Positions 42,797 through 52,505 of a DNA stretch of 64,000 nt are shown here, one piece after another. The DNA is from Clostridia bacterium. Lineage in GTDB: Bacteria; Bacillota; Clostridia; TANB77; CAG-508. The stretch lies in contig JAAWMH010000009.1 of NCBI GenBank assembly GCA_022798335.1, forward strand, positions 1 through 64,000, in the 5' to 3' direction. The notes beneath the pieces were generated by a model. That model worked only from the letters and a program-made list of their open reading frames with translations, was not told the origin of the DNA and did not search any database. A program made the translations under genes and the position numbers. The first letter of the stretch is position 1. Each line of letters opens with the position of its first letter.

Positions 42797-43015
42797 ATGT
42801 TAAATGATGAAATATGTAAATTAAGAGAAAAATTAAACGATAGTATCTTGAATGAAAAAGATTATAATATCACTTATCAAATTAGTGTAGAATTAGATCA
42901 GTTAATAGCGCAGTATTATAGTACACAAATAAAGGTGATAAAAGAACAAAAAGAAGGAAAACAAACTAAGAAAATAGTAAAACAATGTAAACGAAAAGAA
43001 TTGATAGGAAATTAG
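42797..43015 (+). CDS. Spo0E-like sporulation regulatory aspartyl-phosphatase
   Basis: short protein with SVELDQLIAQYYSTQI (SxELDxxI..Y) motif. Confidence 0.6.
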   Translation: MLNDEICKLREKLNDSILNEKDYNITYQISVELDQLIAQYYSTQIKVIKEQKEGKQTKKIVKQCKRKELIGN

Positions 43016-43172
43016 AGGCTAAAAAAGCCTCTTTTAATTTGAAAATTATGTTAATTTGTGATATAATAAATATATCTATAGGTAGGAAAGTCCCTTTAAC
43101 TAAATAGTAAGGGAGATTCTTCCTTTTGGAATATATACATCTTGTTATCACAACAAATTGGAGGAGTAAAAA

Positions 43173-43526
43173 ATGAAAAAAGTACCAGTAGGAATGCTTG
43201 TGTTCTGGACAGCCACATTTTTCTTTTTAGAGGCTGTGATTGACCTAGTGTTTATGCACACTGACAAAGGCCTTTGGCATTTGCTGCTTATTGCAGTACT
43301 CCAGGCTCTGCCGTATCTTGTGTACAATAGTGATGCGAAAGAGAGCAAATGGAAAATGACCATCATAATAGGTATAGAAGTAATCATTTTAATCATTCTG
43401 TTTTCTTTTGTGTTAGGAATGATTACTATACCTAAAATGAGGGTTGCCAAACGCATTATTCCAGTCGGAGTAAGAATAGGAACTCAGATTGTAATGATTG
43501 TTACGGCAAGAAAGAGTTGCATATAA
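43173..43526 (+). CDS. small integral membrane protein with atypical codon usage
   Basis: RBS GGAGG, 117 aa with several hydrophobic helices. Confidence 0.6.
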   Translation: MKKVPVGMLVFWTATFFFLEAVIDLVFMHTDKGLWHLLLIAVLQALPYLVYNSDAKESKWKMTIIIGIEVIILIILFSFVLGMITIPKMRVAKRIIPVGVRIGTQIVMIVTARKSCI

Positions 43527-43534
43527 GTACTTTT

Positions 43535-43575
43535 ACGCCAAGTGAGACCTTAGATTCAAAGGTTTCACTTGGCGT
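43535..43575. terminator. long hairpin ACGCCAAGTGAGACCT / AGGTTTCACTTGGCGT
   Basis: 16-nt inverted repeat with one mismatch region. Confidence 0.7.
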
Positions 43576-43679
43576 TATATATTACAAATTTATTACGTTT
43601 ATATGACATTTTTATAAAATAATGGTAAGAAAATAAAAAATATGATAAAATGCTATTAAATAATAGTAGGAGGAAAGAA

Positions 43680-44099
43680 ATGAAACAAAATAGAATAAAA
43701 ATAATATTCATAATAGGCATTATTTTATTAATAGCTATGATTCCTACTTATAGCAAAGCGAGATATGAGCAAAGCACTGGTGGTGGCGGTGGTGGAAGCA
43801 CTGCAGTAGACCCAATTCAAAATCCAAACTCTTTTAAACCAGGAGGCGTTACACAAAACGATGTAAATATAATTACAAAAAAAGCAAACAGCTTTGTGGG
43901 AATTGTTGTAACAGTAGGAGTAGTTATATCAGCAGTTACATTAGGAATTTTAGGCATTAAATATATGCTTGGAAGTGTAGAAGAAAGGGCAGAATACAAA
44001 AAAAGTATGGCTCCTTATTTAGTAGGATCTATCTTACTATTTTCAGCATCAGGAGTAGTAGGAATTATAGCTAGCCTTTTAAAAGATGTAAATTTATAA
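43680..44099 (+). CDS. TrbC/VirB2-type pilin-like protein
   Basis: signal peptide, two TM helices, GIKYMLGSVEERAEYKKSMAPYLVGS. Confidence 0.75.
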   Translation: MKQNRIKIIFIIGIILLIAMIPTYSKARYEQSTGGGGGGSTAVDPIQNPNSFKPGGVTQNDVNIITKKANSFVGIVVTVGVVISAVTLGILGIKYMLGSVEERAEYKKSMAPYLVGSILLFSASGVVGIIASLLKDVNL

Positions 44100-44167
44100 A
44101 AATTTAAACAAATTTAATTGCAAACAAGCAAGTCTTATAGTATAATTAAAAAAAGGAGAAGTGTCAA

Positions 44168-44551
44168 ATGATAAAAAAAGTAATGTACATAACAGTAATA
44201 ATAGTATTGATACTTATCTTTTTTATGCAAATAAATAAAGTACAAGCTATCAGTATTACAAATATTACAGGAGGAGCAGATAGCTTTGTAAATAGTGGAA
44301 AAACAGGAGCAGATAATGCAATTAACGGGCAAATTTTAAATAATACTTCTAGTCTAATTTATAATACTTTATTAATAGTAGGAACTTGTATAGCAGTATT
44401 AATGGCAGCAGTACTTGGTATTAAATTTATAACAGGTAGTGTAGAGCAAAAAGTAAAAATAAAAGAAGCCCTAGTTCCATTTTTAGTAGGATGTATTGTC
44501 ATCTTTTCAGCATTTGGCATTTGGAGACTTGTCATTACTGTTTTAAGATAA
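44168..44551 (+). CDS. TrbC/VirB2-type pilin-like protein
   Basis: signal peptide, two TM helices, GIKFITGSVEQKVKIKEALVPFLVG. Confidence 0.7.
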   Translation: MIKKVMYITVIIVLILIFFMQINKVQAISITNITGGADSFVNSGKTGADNAINGQILNNTSSLIYNTLLIVGTCIAVLMAAVLGIKFITGSVEQKVKIKEALVPFLVGCIVIFSAFGIWRLVITVLR

Positions 44552-44625
44552 CCAATTTTGTTTTTAAAATTGTTTCAAAAACGAAACATGATAATAAGAT
44601 ACATAAAATGAAAGGGAGGAATCAT

Positions 44626-45003
44626 ATGAAAAAAACTACAAAAATAATCAGTGTTATGCTAATAATGGTAGTATTATTAGTAGCTATGACAACATTAAGT
44701 AGTGCAACTAATAATGTTGATCCAGCAGGTATTGCCAATGGACTACATGGAACAACAAGTACTGCACAAAATAAAGTTACAGCTATGGGAAACCAACTAA
44801 TTGGTATTATTACAACAGTAGGTGTAGTAGTAGCAGTAGTTATTTTATTAGTATTAGGTATTAAATATATGATGGGTAGTGCATCAGAAAAAGCAGAATA
44901 CAAAAAGACTATGATACCATATTTAGTAGGTGCTGTTTTAATATTTGGAGCATCAGCTATTACACAAGTAGTAGTAAGTTTAGCATCAGGATTCAACGGA
45001 TAA
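44626..45003 (+). CDS. TrbC/VirB2-type pilin-like protein
   Basis: signal peptide, two TM helices, GIKYMMGSASEKAEYKKTMIPYLVGA. Confidence 0.75.
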   Translation: MKKTTKIISVMLIMVVLLVAMTTLSSATNNVDPAGIANGLHGTTSTAQNKVTAMGNQLIGIITTVGVVVAVVILLVLGIKYMMGSASEKAEYKKTMIPYLVGAVLIFGASAITQVVVSLASGFNG

Positions 45004-45040
45004 TATTACAATAGTATTACAAGAATATTACGAATATATT

Positions 45041-45068
45041 AAAAAGTGCATTTTTATGCACTTTTTTT
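45041..45068 (+). terminator. AAAAGTGCATTTTTATGCACTTTTTTT hairpin
   Basis: inverted repeat plus T tract. Confidence 0.8.
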
Positions 45069-45154
45069 CATTTTTAGGTTACAATTTTCGAGGTTTTTTG
45101 CTATAATAATATTTAAGTATAATTAGATGCAAAAACAAAGGAGGAAAACCTAAA

Positions 45155-45499
45155 ATGGGCACATATGAATTACCTAGAAATGTAAAAGGTGAAGGTAGAA
45201 TTTTATTTATCTTTACTTCAAAAAGTTTAATTTACACTATGGTGGCAGCAGGAGTAGGGTTAATTTTTTATTTTATATTCTCAGCACTAAATTTAACAAT
45301 GGTAGGAATTGTTTGCGTAGCAATTTTTGCCTTAATAGGGTTTGGAATTGGGTCTTTAAAAGTTCCAGAGCTTAGTAAATTTGAATTTAGTAAAAAAACA
45401 GGAGGAGAAAATATAGATGATGTTATAAAAAGGGCAATAAAATTCAAAACATCAGGAAAGAAAATATATGTATACAAGGAGGGAAAAAATAATGATTGA
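45155..45499 (+). CDS. PrgI-family T4SS membrane protein (VirB3-like)
   Basis: TYELPRNVKGEGRILFIFTSKSLIYTM; two TM helices; position upstream of VirB4. Confidence 0.7.
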   Translation: MGTYELPRNVKGEGRILFIFTSKSLIYTMVAAGVGLIFYFIFSALNLTMVGIVCVAIFALIGFGIGSLKVPELSKFEFSKKTGGENIDDVIKRAIKFKTSGKKIYVYKEGKNND

Positions 45500-46721
45500 G
45501 ATAATTACAATAGCAATAGCAGTTATTTTAATGATAATGTTTGTCTTAGCAGGAATTCTTTGTATCTTATATTTTAAATCTAGAAGCAAAGAACCATCAA
45601 AATCGAATGCAGTAAGTGCGAAAAAAGAAAGTAAAGTAGCTAAAAACTATACTACAGAATCAGTATTTGATTTTATGGAATTTGACAAAATAGAAGATAA
45701 CATGATTAGCACTAAAAATGGAGCAAAATATGTTATGGTAGTAGAATGCCAAGGTGTTAATTATGACCTAATGTCAGAAATAGAAAAAAATGCAGTAGAA
45801 GAAGGCTTTATTCAATTTTTAAATACCTTAAGACATCCTATTCAAATTTATACACAAACAAGAACTATTAACTTAGAAAGTAGTATTCAAACATATCGTA
45901 CCAAAATAGAAGAAATAGAACAAGAATTAGAAAAAGAAAAAAGAAAATATGAACAAATGCTATCTTCAGGAAAATATTCACAAGAACAACTAAATGCAGC
46001 ATTTTATGAATTAACAAAAACAACTAACCTTTATGAATATGGAAAAGATATTATTTACACTACAGAAAGAATGAGTTTAAATAAAAATGTATTAAATCAA
46101 AAATATTATATTGTTATTCCATATTATCCAGAAGAGCTAGGAGAAAATAATTTTGACAAACAAGAAATTAGAAACTTAGCCTTTTCAGAACTATATACAA
46201 GAGCACAATCGATTATCAGAACATTATCTGTATGTGGAGTAAATGGAAGAGTACTAGACTCTAACTCTTTAGTAGACTTACTATATGTAGCATATAACCG
46301 TGACAGTGCAGAAATTTATGGAGTAGATAAAGCAATAAAGGCAGGTTATGATGAACTATATTCAACAGCACCAGATATATTAGACAAAAAAATGGTAGCA
46401 ATTGATCATCAAATAGAAAAAGAGGCATTTGAAAAAGCAAACCAAAAGGTATTAGAAGCAAAATCAGAAAAACAAAAAGAACTAGAAAGAAAACAAGACA
46501 ATATGGAGGACTTAATTGACCAAGTAGCAAAAATGATTATAGACCAAAACAAAAATATTGTAGGAAAAGATGTTGCACAAAAAGCAATTGAAAAAGTAAA
46601 TGAAGATACAGTCAAAAGAAGAGGAAGACCTAAAAAACAAGTAAACACAGAAGAAGGAGGTACAAATGAAAATGAGCAAGAAAAACAAGCTAAGGGAAGA
46701 AGAGTTACAAAGACAGCGTAA
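45492..46721 (+). CDS. membrane-anchored T4SS-associated coiled-coil protein
   Basis: N-terminal TM helix; FDFMEFDKIEDNMISTKNGAKYVMVVECQGVNYDLMSE; overlaps VirB4 start. Confidence 0.65.
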   Translation: MIEIITIAIAVILMIMFVLAGILCILYFKSRSKEPSKSNAVSAKKESKVAKNYTTESVFDFMEFDKIEDNMISTKNGAKYVMVVECQGVNYDLMSEIEKNAVEEGFIQFLNTLRHPIQIYTQTRTINLESSIQTYRTKIEEIEQELEKEKRKYEQMLSSGKYSQEQLNAAFYELTKTTNLYEYGKDIIYTTERMSLNKNVLNQKYYIVIPYYPEELGENNFDKQEIRNLAFSELYTRAQSIIRTLSVCGVNGRVLDSNSLVDLLYVAYNRDSAEIYGVDKAIKAGYDELYSTAPDILDKKMVAIDHQIEKEAFEKANQKVLEAKSEKQKELERKQDNMEDLIDQVAKMIIDQNKNIVGKDVAQKAIEKVNEDTVKRRGRPKKQVNTEEGGTNENEQEKQAKGRRVTKTA

Positions 46722-48663
46722 TGATTATAGTAAACCAGATGAATATAAAATTCTAAGAAAGAAAACCATCAAAGAATTAATTGCGCCATCTGGAGTAGAT
46801 ACTAGCAATATTGACCATTTAGAAATTATTTCTAATGTAACAAGATATGCAAGAAGCTTTTTTGTATCAAGTCTTCCAAGAATGTGTACTTTCCCAGAAC
46901 TATTTAGAGATATGTATCTATTTGGAGATATTAATACATCTATTTATATTAATCCAATTCAAGAATCTAGATCACAAAATGAACTAAATAGAGTTATTAA
47001 TGAACTAGAAACAGAAAGAATTGTAGCAGCAGATAGAGGGAACATTAACAGAGAAAGTACTTTAGGACAAAAAAGGCTAGAAGCAGAACAATTAAGAGAT
47101 GAAATAGCAGCAGGATTTAACAAACTATATGAAGCATCTATTGTAGCAACACTATTTGCCTATAGTCTAGAAGACTTAGATAAATATACAAAATTGCTAG
47201 CAACAGAAATGTCAAAATCATTAGTCAATGTCAAAAGTGCATGGGCAATGCAAGAAGATGCTTTCCAATCAAACCTTCCATTAATGGAAGATAAAATAAA
47301 AAAGACACATACTTTTGACCGTAGATCTATGGGAACAGTATTTCCATTTACTACTTCAGAAGTAGGGCATCCAAGTGGAATACCATTAGGAATCAACAAA
47401 CAAACAGGAGTACCAATCTTATTTGATAACTTCCATAATTCATTAACCAACTATAATATGGTAATTTTTGCAAAATCTGGTGCAGGAAAATCAGTAACCA
47501 TGAAAACATTAATCTCACGTTCAGCAGTTCTTATGGGAATACAAAGTTTAGCACTAGACGCCGAAGGAGAATATAGCATTGTAGCAGAAAGTTTAGGTGG
47601 TATCAATGTAGTACTATCACCAACTTCTAAAACTGTTATTAATATATTTGATATAGAAACAGAAGTAGTAAAAGACGAAATCACAGGAAGAGACAGAATT
47701 GTTTTAAGTGTAGAAAATAAAGTAGAAGACGTAACACAGGCATTACTTACCATGGCAAGAGGAAGTACTAGAAGTGGGGAAGTAAACGAACTTACGAAAC
47801 AAATTATAGCAGAATCTGTATCAGAAGAATATAGTGCCCATGGCATTACTTCAGATCCAAATAGTTTATATGCAGCAACAAATGACACATTACAAGGAAA
47901 TATGCTAGGAAAAGAAAAAAAGAAAATGCCAACAATAGGATCATGGTATAAAAGAATAGAAGCAAAAGCAGCATCAAATACAAACCCAGACTATAACTTC
48001 CATTATAGCTATTTATTAAAAGTTATGAAACAATATATCAGAGAATATGACGGACAAATGGCATATTTTGATGGACAATCTACCTTTGATTTATTAGATG
48101 GAACATTATTTATCAATTTAGACATCTCACAATTAGAAGAAAGATTTGCAAGACCACTTGCCCAGCAGATATTACTTGCATGGATTTGGGAAAAATATGT
48201 AAAGAAAAACAGTGAAGACAGAAGCAAAGCTGCTAAAAAAAGGGTATTAGTAGACGAAGCATGGATGCTTTTACCATACCCAGAAGCAGTAGATTTCTTA
48301 AACACTATGGCAAGACGTGCTAGAAAAAGAAATGTATCATTAGCCATTATTTCACAAAGATTCCAAGACTTTTATGAAAAACCAGAAGCGCAAGCAGTAT
48401 TAACATCATCAGACACAAAACTATTTTTAGCACAAGATAAATCAGAAATACAGTACTTAAAAGAAGTATTTAAATTAAGCGAAGGAGAAGCAGACTTTTT
48501 AATTACATGTTTTAAAGGAGAAGGCTTACTAAAAGTAGGAGCAGATAGTGCAATTATTCAAATCCAACCTACCGCAAAGGAATTTGAGTTCGTAGAAACA
48601 AACTTAAATAAGTTAGCGCAAATGAAAAGCAAAAATGTAAGACAAACCTATTTAGGAGGATAA
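46666..48663 (+). CDS. VirB4/TraE-type conjugative ATPase
   Basis: FAKSGAGKSVTMKTLISRS Walker A; VLVDEAWMLLPYPEA Walker B; AIISQRFQDF. Confidence 0.93.
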   Translation: MKMSKKNKLREEELQRQRNDYSKPDEYKILRKKTIKELIAPSGVDTSNIDHLEIISNVTRYARSFFVSSLPRMCTFPELFRDMYLFGDINTSIYINPIQESRSQNELNRVINELETERIVAADRGNINRESTLGQKRLEAEQLRDEIAAGFNKLYEASIVATLFAYSLEDLDKYTKLLATEMSKSLVNVKSAWAMQEDAFQSNLPLMEDKIKKTHTFDRRSMGTVFPFTTSEVGHPSGIPLGINKQTGVPILFDNFHNSLTNYNMVIFAKSGAGKSVTMKTLISRSAVLMGIQSLALDAEGEYSIVAESLGGINVVLSPTSKTVINIFDIETEVVKDEITGRDRIVLSVENKVEDVTQALLTMARGSTRSGEVNELTKQIIAESVSEEYSAHGITSDPNSLYAATNDTLQGNMLGKEKKKMPTIGSWYKRIEAKAASNTNPDYNFHYSYLLKVMKQYIREYDGQMAYFDGQSTFDLLDGTLFINLDISQLEERFARPLAQQILLAWIWEKYVKKNSEDRSKAAKKRVLVDEAWMLLPYPEAVDFLNTMARRARKRNVSLAIISQRFQDFYEKPEAQAVLTSSDTKLFLAQDKSEIQYLKEVFKLSEGEADFLITCFKGEGLLKVGADSAIIQIQPTAKEFEFVETNLNKLAQMKSKNVRQTYLGG

Positions 48664-48664
48664 T

Positions 48665-51479
48665 ATGAAATTTTTGACGCAAACAAGAACTACACATAAG
48701 ATAATTATTGCAATTGTATTTGTAATATTATTTAATTTTATATCACCTAATCTATCTATAGCATCAGCAGCGTCAACAGCAGGAGGAATTTTATTTGAAC
48801 CAATCAAAGACTTACTTTTAGTAATAGCAGATGGAATTATTACATTAGTACAATCTATTTTGTTTGGTATGGACGCCTCGTTTATGACAATAAGGTATGA
48901 TAAAGACTGGGTACCAACTGCCGTGCGGAGTGGTTTTAGGAGTTATTGCAGGAGGCGCTGCAATTGTAATAGGTATAGCAGGCGCACCATTTACAGGAGG
49001 ATTTAGCTTAGCAGCAGTAGCAGCAGGAGCAAAAATTATTATAGGTTCTGTTACAGTAGGAATAGGAGTAGGAATAACAGCAACTTATTTATCTTCAAAA
49101 GCCCTGCCGGAAAAATTAAAGTTGCCAATGTTTGCCCTAAGCCCAGAAGAAATTTTCCAAAATAAAGTAGCTTTACTAGATGTTAATTTCTTTAATCCAA
49201 ATCAATATGAAGATATGCAAGTTACAGGAGGAGAAGAAATTGAGCAAAAATCAAGTGCGCTTATTTTACAGCCAATTATATCTACCTGGTATTATGCATT
49301 AAGAAATTTAGCAATTGTAGCATTATTATCTATTTTAATTTATATGGGTATTAGAATTATCATTAGTAGCTCAGCAGAAGATAAGGCAAAATATAAACAA
49401 CGTTTGCTTGACTGGCTAGTAGCTATGTGTTTATTGTTCTTTATGCATTATATTATGGCCTTTGCGGTAACCTTAACAGAAGAAATCACCAAAGCAGTAG
49501 GATCTATGAATGGAGAATATGGCATTATTATAGGAGCATCAGAACCAATAGCAGAAGAAGGAGAAGGAGATAGCAGAAACTTAAAAGACTTCCAATATGA
49601 AGATGGATCAGATATCTTTGGAAGTGGAGAAGTAGCAGAAAGTTTAAGAAAACAAGGAATTATTGTAGACAATAAAGATGGAGGAGAATTACTTGTTTGG
49701 CCATCTAACATGATGGGAAAAGCAAGAATAGAATTACAATTAGAGCCAAGTAATATTACAGACGATGAAATTTTAATGAGACAATTTGGTTATACCATTA
49801 TTTATTTAGCGTTAGTTATGTATACGGTATTATTCTTATTCCGTTATCTAAAAAGGCTAATGATGCTTGCATTTTTAACAATTATTGCACCACTTATGGC
49901 AATGACTTATCCACTAGATAAAATGAAAGACGGAAGTGCACAAGGCTTTAATAGTTGGTTTAAAGAATATATTTACAATTTATTAATTCAACCAGTACAT
50001 TTAATTCTATATACTGTATTAATAGGTTCTGCTTTAGACTTAGTAATGGACAATCTAATTTATGGATTAGTAGCATTAGGCTTCTTACTACAAGCAGAAA
50101 AATTATTACGTAAATTCTTCGGATTTGATAAAGCATCTACAGTTGCAGGAGGTTCTGCACTAGGCGGAGCTTTAGCAATGCAGGGAATTAATCAAATGAG
50201 CAAAATGCTAGGCAGAGGTGCAAAAGGTGATAAAGGCGGAAAAGACAATAGCCAAAACAAAAAAGTACCAGGAGGAAATAGAAAAGCAGATAAAGATAAA
50301 GATGCAGATGCTTTATATGGAAATATATTAGGAAATGGATCAACTGATAATACAGAGCCACTTACTTCTTCAAGAGGAGATACACCAGAAGGACAAAGAG
50401 ACATGAGAGGAGACATGTTAAATGTTTACGATGAAGGATTTGGAACTGATAGTTATGACTCTCATGAAAGAGAAGCAATGGCAAGAGATGCTTATGAGCC
50501 AGAAGGAATGAACTATTCTTCAGATGAATATGCTAACATTTTAAGAGATAGCGGATATAGTGAAGACGAAATTGCAGACATGATAAGAACTAGAGATGGA
50601 GCAGATGATGGACAAGCAGGAGCAGATCTTCCAATGGGTGAACCAACACTTACAACTCTACCACCAGAACCACCACCATCACCAATGCCAGCACCAGCAC
50701 CAGAGCCAACAGTGCCAATAGCTCCACCAACAAGAACTAGTGTAGGAAGTAATCATAATGCACAAGCAGATAGACCAAGGAGAAGAAGAAGAGATATAAG
50801 AGGCAACATAGGAAAAGGTTTAGCTCAAGCAGGTAGACATGCAGCCTATATAGCACCAAGAGCAGCAAAATTTGCAGCTAGAAATGCAGTAAAAGGAACT
50901 CTAATGGGAGCAGGAGCAGTAGCAGGAGTAACAGCAGGTTTAGTGTCAGATGATTTCTCAAATGTAGTAAAATGGGGAGGAGCAGGTCTAGGAGCAGGTT
51001 TAGTCGCAGGAAGAGGAGTAACTAGCATTCCAGATAGAGCATCAGGATTTGGCGATAGAATAATAGATGCAGCAGAAGAAGAATATGCAGCAACACATAC
51101 AGAAGATCAAGTAGAAGCAAGACAAAATGCAATAGAAGATGCAAAATTCTTACATAATAAAGAAACAAGAAAGCTATACCAAGACAAATTAGGAGTATCT
51201 GCAAAAGAAGCACAAAAGATTATGAAAGAAGATGCAGTTAAATATAGAAAATATGGAGTAACAGATGATAAAGCAATTATTAAAGCAATGAAAGCAGATA
51301 GAGATCAATTTGGAGATAGCAAATCATCAGATGAAAGAATATTACTTGCTAAATTAACATCAGAAGTAAGTACAAGAAAAGATTTAGATCAAGTAGAAAA
51401 AGGATTAAGACGTAGAGGTATATCAGAACAAGACACGAAAAAATATATTGATACCATTACAAGCTTTAAAGACTGGTAA
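48665..51479 (+). CDS. VirB6/TrbL-type polytopic T4SS protein, +1 frameshift at CGG 48926-48928
   Basis: Reconstructed ...SFMTIRYDKDWVPTAV-GVVLGVIAGGAAIVIGIAGAPFTGGFSLAAVAAGAKIIIGSV...; multiple TM helices, low-complexity Pro-rich tail. Confidence 0.85.
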
Positions 51480-51506
51480 TAAAGTAAAAACAAGGAGGGA
51501 TACAAA

Positions 51507-52490
51507 ATGGCAAATAATCTGTTTAGAAAATACAATCAAAATCGAAAAACAATCTGGACAGTTATTATATTTGTAGCCTTCTTTGTTATTTTATTACAAA
51601 CAGTTTTTGCTATTATTAGAAGTAGCAAAAATAAAGAAAGGGAGCAAGCTTTAGAAGAATTAAATAAACAAAAAAATAGCACACAAATAAATGAAGTTTT
51701 AAATAATGAACAAAACAATATAACTGTACCAAATACAGGAGCTAGTAGTAGCCAAAACAGAGAAAGTTATAGAAAAACGGCACAAATAGAACTAAATAAA
51801 TTTGTACAATACTGCAATAATGGGCAAATACAAGAAGCTTATGAAATGATAACCTCAGATTGTAAACAAATACTATTTCCAACTTTGCAAGACTTTAACA
51901 ATAACTATGTACAAAAAATATTTACCCAAAAAAGAACTATAAAAGTAGAAAACAGTATGTATGGAGAATCTATTTATAAAGTAAGCTATTATGAAGATAT
52001 ACTTTCAAATGGAGGGTATGGGCAAAGTAATACTTTGCAAGACTATGTTCGAATAGAAAGAACAAATGAAGGATATAAATTTAGCTTTAATAAATTCTTA
52101 TATCTAGAAAACATAGAAAAAAATGAAAATGCTAATCTAATATATATGAAAGCCTTACAAAAACAAGTATATATAGACTTCGAAATATATCAAATTCAAA
52201 TAACTAATAATACACAAAATACCATATTAATTTCAACAAGACAAGAAGAAAATAGTGTTTATATTGTAGATGAAAAAGAAGTAACATACCCATCTAATAT
52301 GGATGAACAAGCAATAGAAAGACTAATTGTAAAGCCAGGAGCAACAACTATGTTAAACATAAAATTTAACAAAATGTATAATCCAGAAAGAAAAATTAAT
52401 GCCATTAGATTTGTAGATATTGTATCAGATTATGAAAAGTACCAAAGAGGAGAAGAAGTAGAAAAGATTAAAATGAATATCAAATTTTAA
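51507..52490 (+). CDS. T4SS-associated membrane-anchored protein
   Basis: single N-terminal TM helix; located between VirB6-like and cell-wall hydrolase genes. Confidence 0.6.
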   Translation: MANNLFRKYNQNRKTIWTVIIFVAFFVILLQTVFAIIRSSKNKEREQALEELNKQKNSTQINEVLNNEQNNITVPNTGASSSQNRESYRKTAQIELNKFVQYCNNGQIQEAYEMITSDCKQILFPTLQDFNNNYVQKIFTQKRTIKVENSMYGESIYKVSYYEDILSNGGYGQSNTLQDYVRIERTNEGYKFSFNKFLYLENIEKNENANLIYMKALQKQVYIDFEIYQIQITNNTQNTILISTRQEENSVYIVDEKEVTYPSNMDEQAIERLIVKPGATTMLNIKFNKMYNPERKINAIRFVDIVSDYEKYQRGEEVEKIKMNIKF

Positions 52491-52505
52491 AAAATAGAGG
52501 AGAAT

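Noticed and set aside
9410-48928. Explaining the 12 frameshifts as sequencing/assembly indels
   Set aside because: All 12 are the same base (C) at the same codon phase (before a Gly GGN) in coding-strand orientation on both strands; random or homopolymer errors would not respect codon phase. Raw reads were not available, so this is disfavoured rather than excluded.
9410-48928. Explaining the frameshifted genes as pseudogenes
   Set aside because: Apart from the CGG sites, the reconstructed proteins have no internal stops and intact catalytic motifs, and they include core genes (comM, dprA).
9410-48928. Classic P-site slippery heptamer or prfB-like CTT TGA frameshift
   Set aside because: Codons before CGG are diverse and cannot generally re-pair in +1 (e.g. 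CCA C, GTG C); there is no shared upstream SD-like stimulator or downstream motif by eye.
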